The notes under the pieces are model-generated. The model was given only the letters and a program-made list of their open reading frames with translations, did not search any database and was not told where the DNA came from. Positions 52,644 through 62,967 of a DNA stretch of 64,000 nucleotides are shown in pieces; the first letter of the stretch is position 1; every line of letters starts with the position of its first letter. Made by a program: the position numbers and the translations under genes. Location of the stretch: NCBI GenBank assembly GCA_036172665.1, contig JAYKNF010000018.1, positions 1,116,001-1,180,000 of the forward strand, written 5' to 3'. This DNA is from Prosopocoilus inquinatus. Its lineage: Eukaryota > Arthropoda > Insecta > Coleoptera > Lucanidae.

Positions 52644-55600
52644 CGTATTAGCGTTGTTCCTGTGATGTATCTAATCGATCCTTACTCATCTATCATGTTA
52701 TTTGACGTTTGGATGGACTCCAGTAACTCTGATGAGAGACACAAAGATTTCGGACGCAGCAGAAGCTGGAAATAGTTTTGAACGAAACAACACGTATTAG
52801 CGTTGTTCCTGTGATGTATCTAATCGATCCTTACTCATCTATCATGTTATTTGACGTTTGGATGGACTCCAGTAACTCTGATGTGAGATACAAAGTTTTT
52901 GAACGCAGCAGAAGCTGGAAATAGTTTTAAACGAAACAACACGTATTAGCGTTGTTCCTGTGATGTATCTAATCGATCCTTACTCATCTATCATGTTATT
53001 TGACGTTTGGATGGACTCCAGTAACTCTGATGAGAGATACAAAGTACTCGGACGCAGTAGAAGCTGGAAATAGTTATAAATGAAACAACACGTATTAGCG
53101 TTGTTCCTGTGATGTATCTAATCGATCCTTACTCATCTATCATGTTATTTGGCGTTTCGATGGACTCCAGTAGCTCTGATGTGAGATACGACGTTTTCTG
53201 AGGCAGCAGAAGCTGGAAATAGTTTTAAACTAAACAACACGCATTAGCGTTGTTCCTGTGATGTATCTAATCGATCCTTACTCATCTATCATGTTATTTG
53301 ACGTTTGGATGGACTTCAGTAACTCTGATGAGAGACACAAAGATTTCGGACGCAGCAGAAGCTGGAAATAGTTTTGAACGAAACAACACGTATTAGCGTT
53401 GTTCCTGTGATGTATCTAATCGATCCTTACTCATCTATCATGTTATTTGACGTTTGGATGGACTTCAGTAACTCTGATGAGAGACACAAAGATTTCGGAC
53501 GCAGCAGAAGCTGGAAATAGTTTTGAACGAAACAACACGTATTAGCGTTGTTCCTGTGATGTATCTAATCGATGTTTACTCATCTATCATGTTATTTGAC
53601 GTTTCGATGGACTCCAGTAACTCTAATGTGAGATACGAAATTTTCGGACGCAGCAGAAGCTGGAAATAGTTTTAAACGAAACAACACGCATTAGCGTTGT
53701 TCCTGTGATGTATCTAATCGATCTTTACTTATCTATCATGTTATTTGACGTTTGGATGGACTCCAGTAACCCTGACGTGAGATACGAAGTTCTCGGACGC
53801 AGCAGAAGCTGGAAAGAGTTTTAAACGAAACAACACGCATTAGCGTTGTTCCTGTGATGTATCTAATCGATCCTTACTCATCTATAATGTTATTTGACGT
53901 TTCGATGGACTCCAGTAACTCTAATGTGAGATACGAAATTTTCGGACGCAGCAGAAGCTGAAAATAGTTTTAAACGAAACAACACGCATTAGCGTTGTTC
54001 CTGTGATGTATCTAATCGATCCTTACTTATCTATCATGTTATTTGACGTTTGGATGGGCTCCAGTAACCCTGACGTGAGATACGAAGTTCTCGGACGCAG
54101 CAGAATCTGGAAATAGTTTTAAACGAAACAACACGCATTGGCGTTGTTCCTGTGATGTATCTAATCGATCCTTACTCATCTATCATGGTATTTGACGTTT
54201 GGATGGACTCCAGTAACTTTGATGTGAGATACGAAGTTCTCGGACGCAGCAGAAGCTGGAAATATTTTAAACGAAACAACACGTATTAGCGTTGTTCCTG
54301 TGATGTATCTAATCGATCCTTACTCATCTATCATGTTATTTGAAGTTTGGATGGACTCCAGTAACTCTGATGTGAGATACAAAGTTTTTGGACGCAGCAG
54401 AAGCTGGAAATAGTTTTGAACGAAACAATACCTATTAGCGTTGTTCCTGTGATGTATCTAAACGATCCTTAATTATCTAACATGTTATTTGACGTTTGGA
54501 TGGACTCCAGTAAGTCTGATGTGAGATACAAAGTTTTGGGACGCAGCAGGAGCTGGAAATAGTTTTAAACGAAACAACACGTATTAGCGTTGTTCCTGTG
54601 CTGTATCTAATCGATCCTTACTTATCTATCATGTTATTTGACGTTTGGATGGACTCCAGTAACCCTGACGTGAGATACGAAGTTCTCGGACGCAGCAGAA
54701 GCTAAGTATCTAATCGATCCTTACTTATCTATCATGTTATTTGACGTTTGGATGGACTCCAGTAACCCTGACGTGAGATACGAAGTTCTCGGACGCAGCA
54801 GAAGCTGGAAATAGTTTTAAACGAAACAACACGCATTATTATTCCTGTGATGTATCTAATCGATCCTTACTCATCTATCATGTTATTTGACGTTTCGATG
54901 GACTCCAGTAACTCTAATGTGAGATACGAAATTTTCGGACGCAGCAGAAGCTGGAAATAGTTTTAAATGAAACAACACGCATTAGCGTTGTTCCTGTGAT
55001 GTATCTAATCGATCCTTACTTATCTATCATGTTATTTGACGATTGGATGGACTCCAGTAACCCTGACGTGAGATACGAAGTTCTCGGACGCAGCAGAAGC
55101 TGGAAATAGTTTTAAACGAAACAACACGCATTAGCGTTGTTCCTGTGATGTATCTAATCGATCCTTACTCATCTATCATGTTATTTGACGTTTCGATGGA
55201 CTCCAGTAACTCTAATGTGAGATACGAAATTTTCGGACGCAGCAGAAGCTGAAAATAGTTTTAAACGAAACAACACGCATTAGCGTTGTTCCTGTGATGT
55301 ATCTAATCGATCCTTACTTATCTATCATGTTATTTGACGTTTGGATGGGCTCCAGTAACCCTGACGTGAGATACGAAGTTCTCGGACGCAGCAGAATCTG
55401 GAAATAGTTTTAAACGAAACAACACGCATTGGCGTTGTTCCTGTGATGTATCTAATCGATCCTTACTCATCTATCATGTTATTTGACGTTTGGATGGACT
55501 CCAGTAACCCTGACGTGAGATACGAAGTTCTCGGAAGCAGCAGAAGCTGGATATAGTTTTAAACGAAACAACACGCATTAGCGTTGTTCCAGTGATGTAT

Positions 55601-58600
55601 CTAATCGATCCTTACTCATCTATCATGTTATTTGGCGTTTCGATGGACTCCAGTAACTTTGATGTGAGATACGAAGTTCTCGGACGCAGCTGAAGCTAGA
55701 AATAGTTTTAAACGAAACAACACGCATTAGCGTTGTTCCTGTGTAGTATCTAATCGATCCTAACTTATCTATCATGTTATTTGACATTTCGATGGACTCC
55801 AGTAGCTCTGATGTGATATACGACGTTTCCGGACGCAGCAGCAGCTGGAAATAGTTTTAAACGAAACAACACATATTAGCGTTGTTCCTGTGATGTATCT
55901 AATCGATCCTTACTTAGCTACTATGTTATTTGACGTTTCGATGGACTCCAGTAACTATAATGTGAGATACGAAATTTTCGGACGCAGCAGCAGCTGGAAA
56001 TAGTTTGAAACGAAACAACACATATTAACGTTGTTCCTGTGATGTATCTAATCGATCCTTACTCATCTATCATGTTATTTGACGTTTGGACGGACTCCAG
56101 TAACTCTGATGAGAGATACAAAGTTCTCGGACGCAGTAGAAGCTGGAAATAGTTTTGAACGAAACAACACGTATTAGCGTTGGTCCTGTGATGTATCTAA
56201 ACGATCCTTACTTATCTAACATGTTATTTGATGTTTGGATGGGCTCCAGTAAGTCTGATGTGAGATACAAAGTTTTTGGACGCAGCAGAAGCTGGAAATA
56301 GTTTTAAACGAAACAACACGTATTAGCGTTGTTCCTGTGCTGTATCTAATCGATCCTTACTCATATATCATGTTATTTGGCGTTTCGATGGACTCCAGTA
56401 GCTCTGATGTGAGATACGACGTTTTCGGACGCAGCAGAAGCTGGAAATAGTTTTAAACGAAACAACACGCATTAGCGTTGTTCCTGTGATGTATCTAATC
56501 GATCCTTACTCATCTATCATGTTATTTGGCGTTTCGATGGACTCCAGTAACTTTGATGTGAGATACGAAGTTCTCGGACGCAGCTGAAGCTGGAAATAGT
56601 TTTGAACTAACCAACACGTATTAGCGTTGTTGCTGTGATGTATCTAATCGATCCTTACTTAGCTACTATGTTATTTGACGTTTCGATATACTCCAGTAAC
56701 TCTAATGTGAGATACGAAATTTTCGGACGCAGCAGCAGCTGGAAATAGTTTGAAACGAAACAACACATATTAGCTTTGTTCCTGTGATGTATCTAATCGA
56801 TCCTTACTCATCTATCATGTTATTTGACGTTTGGACGGACTCCAGTAACTCTGATGAGAGATACAAAGTTCTCGGACGCAGTAGAAGCTGGAAATAGTTT
56901 TAAATGAAACAACACGTATTAGCGTTGTTCCTGTGATGTATCTAATCGATCCTTACTCATCTATCATGTTATTTGGCGTTTCGATGGACTCCAGTAGCTC
57001 TGATGTGAGATACGACGTTTTCTGAGGCAGCAGAAGCTGGAAATAGTTTTAAACGAAACAACACGCATTAGCGTTGTTCCTGTGATGTATCTAATCGATC
57101 CTTACTCATCTATCATGTTATTTGACGTTTCGATGGACTCCAGTAACTCTAATGTGAGAATCGAAATTTTCGGACGCAGCAGAAGCTGGAAATAGTTTTA
57201 AACGAAACAACACGCATTAGCGTTGTTCCTGTGATGTATCTAATCGATCCTTACTCATCTATCATGTTATTTGACGTTTGGATGGACTTCAGTAACTCTG
57301 ATGAGAGACACAAAGATTTCGGACGCAGCAGAAGCTGGAAATAGTTTTGAACGAAACAACACGTATTAGCGTTGTTCCTGTGATGTATCTAATCGATGTT
57401 TACTCATCTATCATGTTATTTGACGTTTCGATGGACTCCAGTAACTCTAATGTGAGATACGAAATTTTCGGACGCAGCAGAAGCTGGAAATAGTTTTAAA
57501 CGAAACAACACGCATTAGCGTTGTTCCTGTGATGTATCTAATCGATCTTTACTTATCTATCATGTTATTTGACGTTTGGATGGACTCCAGTAACCCTGAC
57601 GTGAGATACGAAGTTCTCGGACGCAGCAGAAGCTGGAAAGAGTTTTAAACGAAACAACACGCATTAGCGTTGTTCCTGTGATGTATCTAATCGATCCTTA
57701 CTCATCTATCATGTTATTTGACGTTTCGATGGACTCCAGTAACTCTAATGTGAGATACGAAATTTTCGGACGCAGCAGAAGCTGAAAATAGTTTTAAACG
57801 AAACAACACGCATTAGCGTTGTTCCTGTGATGTATCTAATCGATCCTTACTTATCTATCATGTTATTTGACGTTTGGATGGGCTCCAGTAACCCTGACGT
57901 GAGATACGAAGTTCTCGGACGCAGCAGAATCTGGAAATAGTTTTAAACGAAACAACACGCATTGGCGTTGTTCCTGTGATGTATCTAATCGATCCTTACT
58001 CATCTATAATGGTATTTGACGTTTGGATGGACTCCAGTAACTCTGATGTGAGATACGAAGTTCTCGGACGCAGCAGAAGCTGGAAATATTTTAAACGAAA
58101 CAACACGTATTAGCGTTGTTCCTGTGATGTATCTAATCGATCCTTACTCATCTATCATGTTATTTGAAGTTTGGATGGACTCCAGTAACTCTGATGTGAG
58201 ATACAAAGTTTTTGGACGCAGCAGAAGCTGGAAATAGTTTTGAACTAAACAACACGTATTAGCGTTGTTCCTGTGATGTATCTAATCGATCCTTACTTAG
58301 CTACTATGTTATTTGACGTTTCGATGGACTCCAGTAACTCTAATGTGAGAAACGAAATTTTCGGACGCAGCAGCAGCTGGAAATAATTTGAAACGAAACA
58401 ACACATATTAGCGTTGTTCCTGTGATGTATCTAATCGATCCTTACTCATCTATCATGTTATTTGACGTTTGGACGGACTCCAGTAACTCTGATGAGAGAT
58501 ACAAAATTCTCGGACGCAGTAGAAGCTGGAAATAGTTTTAAATGAAACAACACGTATTAGCGTTGTTCCTGTGATGTATCTAATCGATCCTTACTCATTT

Positions 58601-59839
58601 ATCATGATATTTGGCGTTTCGATGGACTCCAGTAGCTCTGATGTGAGATACGACGTTTTCTGAGGCAGCAGAAGCTTTAAATAGTTTTAAACGAAACAAC
58701 ACGCATTAGCGTTGTTCCTGTGATGTATCTAATCGATCCTTACTCATCTATCATGTTATTTGTCGTTTGGATGGACTCCAGTAACCCTGACGTGAGATAC
58801 GAAGTTCTCGGACGCAGCAAAACCTGGAAATAGTTTTAAACGAAACAACACGCATTAGCGTTGTTCCTGTGATGTATCTAATCGATCCTTACTCATCTAT
58901 CGTGTTATTTGGCGTTTCGATGGACTCCAGTAACTTTGATGTGAGATACGATGTCCTCGGACGCAGCTGAAGCTGGAAATAGTTTTAAATGAAACAACAC
59001 GTATTAGCGTTGTTCCTGTGATGTATCTAAACGATCCTTACTTATCTAACATGTTATTTGACGTTTGGATGGACTCCAGTAAGTCTGATGTGAGATACAA
59101 AGTTTTTGGACGCAGCAGGAGCTGGAAATAGTTTTAAACGAAACAACACGTATTAGCGTTGTTCCTGTGCTGTAACTAATCGATCCTTACTCATATATCA
59201 TGTTATTTGGCGTTTCGATGGACTCCAGTAGCTCTGATGTGAGATACGACGTTTTCGGACGCAGCAGAAGCTGGAAATAGTTTTAAACGAAACAACACGT
59301 ACTAGCGTTGTTCCTGTGATGTATCTAATCGATCCTTACTCATCTATCGTGTTATTTGACGTTTGGATGGACTCCAGTAACTCTGATGTGAGATTCGACG
59401 TTTTCGGACGCAGCAGAAGCTGGAAATAGTTTTAAACGAAACAACACGTATTAGCGTTGTTCCTGTGATGTATCTAATCGATCCTTACTCATCTATCATG
59501 TTATTTGACGTTTGGATGGACTCCAGTAACTCTGATGAGAGACACAAAGATTTCGGACGCAGCAGAAGCTGGAAATAGTTTTGAACGAAACAACACGTAT
59601 TAGCGTTGTTCCTGTGATGTATCTAATCGATCCTTACTCATCTATCATGTTATTTGGCGTTTCGATGGACTCCAGTAACTTTGATGTGAGATACGAAGTT
59701 CTCGGACGCAGCTGAAGCTGGAAATAGTTTTAAATGAAAGAACACGTATTAGCGTTGTTCCTGTGATGTATCTAAACGATCCTTACTTATCTAACATGTT
59801 ATTTGACGTTTGGACGGACTCCAGTAACTCTGATGAGAG
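52644..59839 (+). repeat. 50-monomer unit, 7,399-bp period, second copy
   Basis: This is the downstream partner of 45245-52440, with all the same private variants in the same order, including the 46-bp deletion (54703), the 3-bp deletion (54838) and two 1-bp deletions (54264, 58088). Near identity over 7.2 kb means the duplication is very recent or the copies are kept alike by gene conversion. An assembly duplication is the main alternative. Confidence 0.9.
54690..54720 (+). repeat. 103-bp truncated monomer (46-bp deletion), second copy
   Basis: The same GAAGCTAAGTATC junction as at 47304, located 7,399 bp downstream inside the second 50-monomer unit. Confidence 0.92.
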
Positions 59840-60835
59840 ATACGAAGTTCTCGGACGCAGCAGAAGCTGGAAATAGTTTTAAACGAAACAACACGCATTA
59901 GCGTTGTTCCTGTGATGTATCTAATCGATCCTTACTCATCTATCATGTTATTTGACGTTTCGATGGACTCCAGTAACTCTAATGTGAGAAACGAAATTTT
60001 CGGACGCAGCAGAAGCTGGAAATAGTTTTAAACGAAACAACACGCATTAGCGTTGTTCCTGTGATGTATCTAATCAATCCTTACTTATCTATCATGTTAT
60101 TTGACGTTTGGATGGACTCCAGTAACCCTGACGTGAGATACGAAGTTCTCGGACGCAGCAGAACCTGGAAATAGTGTTAAACGAAACAACACGCATTAGC
60201 GCTGTTCCTGTGATGTATCTAATCGATCCTTACTCATCTATCATGTTATTTGGCGTTTCGATGGACTCCAGTAACTTTGATGTGAGATACGAAGTTCTCG
60301 GACGCAGCTGAAGCTGGAAATAGTTTTAAATGAAACAACACGTATTAGCGTTGTTCCTGTGATGTATCTAAACGATCCTTACTTATCTAACATGTTATTT
60401 GACGTTTGGATGGACTCCAGTAAGTCTGATGTGAGATACAAAGTTTTTGGACGCAGCAGGAGCTGGAAATAGTTTTAAACGAAACAACACGTATTAGCGT
60501 TGTTCCTGTGCTGTATTTAATCGATCCTTACTCATATATCATGTTATTTGGCGTTTCGATGGACTCCAGTAGCTCTGATGTGAGATACGACGTTTTCGGA
60601 CGCAGCAGAAGCTGGAAATAGTTTTAAACGAAACAACAAGTATTAGCGTTGTTCCTGTGATGTATCTAATCGATCCTTACTCATCTATCATTTTATTTGG
60701 CGTTTCGATGGACTCCAGTAACTCTAATGTGAGATACGAAATTTTCGGACGCAGCAGAAGCTGGAAATAGTTTTAAACGAAACAACACGCATTAGCGTTG
60801 TTCCCGTGATGTATCTAATCGATCCTTACTTATCT
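59803..60835 (+). repeat. Block repeated at 62968-64000, offset 3,165 bp
   Basis: TAATCAATCCTTACTTATC is found at about 60071 and 63236, and the surrounding classes follow the same order at an offset of 3,165 bp. This equals 22 x 149 minus 113, the 113 bp being the 110-bp and 3-bp deletions at 62101 and 62712. Substitutions between copies include AGTGTTAAAC against AGTTTTAAAC and GCGCTG against GAGTTG. Confidence 0.85.
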
Positions 60836-62084
60836 ATCATGTTATTTGACGTTTGGATGGGCTCCAGTAACCCTGACGTGAGATACGAAGTTCTCGGACG
60901 CAGCAGAAGCTGGAAATAGTTTTAAACGAAACAACACGCATTGGCGTTGTTCCTGTGATGTATCTAATCGATCCTTACTCATCTATCATGTTATTTGACG
61001 TTTGGATGGACTCCAGTAACTCTGATGTGAGATACAAAGTTTTTGGACGCAGCAGAATCTGGAAATAGTTTTGAACGAAACAACACGTATTAGCGTTGTT
61101 CCTGTGATGTATCTTATCGATCCTCACTTAGCTACTATGTTATTTGACGTTTCGATGGACTCCAGTAACTCTAATGTGAGATACGAAATTTTCGGACGCA
61201 GCAGCAGCTGGAAATAGTTTGAAACGAAACAACACATATTAGCGTTGTTCCTGTGATGTATCTAATCGACCCTTACTCATCTATCATGTTATTTGACGTT
61301 TGGACGGACTCCAGTAACTCTGATGAGAGATACAAAGTGCTCGGACGCAGTAGAAGCTGGAAATAGTTTTGAACGAAACAACACGTATTAGCGTTGTTCC
61401 TGTGCTGTATCTATTCGATCCTTACTCATATATCATGTTATTTGGCGTTACGATGGACTCCAGTAGCTCTGATGTGAGATACGACGTTTTCGGACGCAGC
61501 AGAAGCTGGAAATAGTTTTAAACGAAACAACACACATTAGCGTTGTTCCTGTGATGTATCTAATCGATCCTTATTCATCTATCATGTTATTTGGCGTTTC
61601 GATGGACTCCAGTAACTTTGATGTGAGATACGAAGTTCTCGGACGCAGCTGAAGCTGGAAATAGTTTTAAATGAAACAACACCTATTAGCGTTGTTCCTG
61701 TGATGTATCTAATCGATCCTTACTCATCTATCATGTTATTTGGCGTTTCGATGGACTCCAGTAACTTTGATGTGAGATACGAAGTTCTCGGACGCAGCTG
61801 AAGCTGGAAATAGTTTTAAATGAAACAACACGTATTAGCGTTGTTCCTGTGCTGTATCTAATCGATCCTTACTCATATATCATGTTGTTTGGCGTTTCGA
61901 TGGACTCCAGTAACCCTGACGTGAGATACGAAGTTCTCGGACGCAGTAGAAGCTGGAAATAGTTTTAAAGGAAACAACACGTATTAGCGTTGTTCCTGTG
62001 ATGTATCTAATCGATCCTTACTCATCTATCATGTTATTTGACGTTTGGATGGACTCCAGTAACTCTGATGTGAGATACAAAGTT

Positions 62085-62130
62085 TTTGGACGCAGCAGAA
62101 GCTCTGATGTGAGATACGACGTTTTCTGAG
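62085..62130 (+). repeat. 39-bp monomer remnant (110-bp deletion at AGCT)
   Basis: GCAGCAGAAGCTCTGATGTG joins the AGCT at the monomer start (AGAAGCTGG) to the AGCT in the variable half (AGTAGCTCTG) of the next monomer. The deletion of 110 bp is flanked by a 4-bp AGCT microhomology. It is unique in the window. Confidence 0.9.
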
Positions 62131-62704
62131 GCAGCAGAAGCTGGAAATAGTTTTAAACGAAACAACACGCATTAGCGTTGTTCCTGTGATGTATCTAATC
62201 GATCCTTACTCATCTATCATGTTATTTGACGTTTGGATGGACTCCAGTAACCCTGACGTGAGATACGAAGTTCTCGGACGCAGCAGAACCTGGAAATAGT
62301 TTTAAACGAAACAACACGCATTAGCGTTGTTCCTGTGATGAATCTAATCGATCCTTACTCATATATCATGTTATTTGGCGTTTCGATGGACTCCAGTAGC
62401 TCTGATGTGAGATACGACGTTTTCGGACGCAGCAGAAGCTGGAAATAGTTTTAAACGAAACAACACGTATTAGCGTTGTTCCTGTGCTGTAACTAATCGA
62501 TCCTTACTCATATATCATGTTATTTGGCGTTTCGATGGACTCCAGTAACTCTGATGTGAGATACGACGTTTTCGGACGCAGCAGAAGCTGGAAATAGTTT
62601 TAAACGAAACAACACGTATTAGCGTTGTTCCTGTGATGTATCTAATCGATCCTTACTCATCTATCATGTTATTTGACGTTTGGATGGACTCCAGTAACTC
62701 TGAT

Positions 62705-62722
62705 GTGAGATACGTTTTCGGA
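62705..62722 (+). repeat. 146-bp monomer (3-bp deletion of ACG)
   Basis: GATACGTTTTCGG lacks three bases relative to GATACGACGTTTTCGG, consistent with slippage between the two ACG units. It is unique in the window. Confidence 0.88.
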
Positions 62723-62967
62723 CGCAGCAGAAGCTGGAAATAGTTTTAAACGAAACAACACGTATTAGCGTTGTTCCTGTGATGTATCTAATCGATCCTT
62801 ACTCATCTATCATGTTATTTGACGTTTGGATGGACTCCAGTAACTCTGATGAGAGACACAAAGATTTCGGACGCAGCAGAAGCTGGAAATAGTTTTGAAC
62901 GAAACAACACGTATTAGCGTTGTTCCTGTGATGTATCTAATCGATCCTTACTCATCTATCAGATTAT

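Larger units (their letters stand above)
60836..62967 (+). repeat. Mixed monomers between the 3,165-bp copies
   Basis: About 15 monomers without a clear internal period. Two length changes lie here: the 39-bp remnant at 62101 and the 3-bp deletion at 62712. No non-satellite sequence is present. Confidence 0.78.

Noticed and set aside
45245..59839. Gene-bearing segmental duplication
   Set aside because: The 7,399-bp unit is large enough for genes but consists only of 50 satellite monomers.
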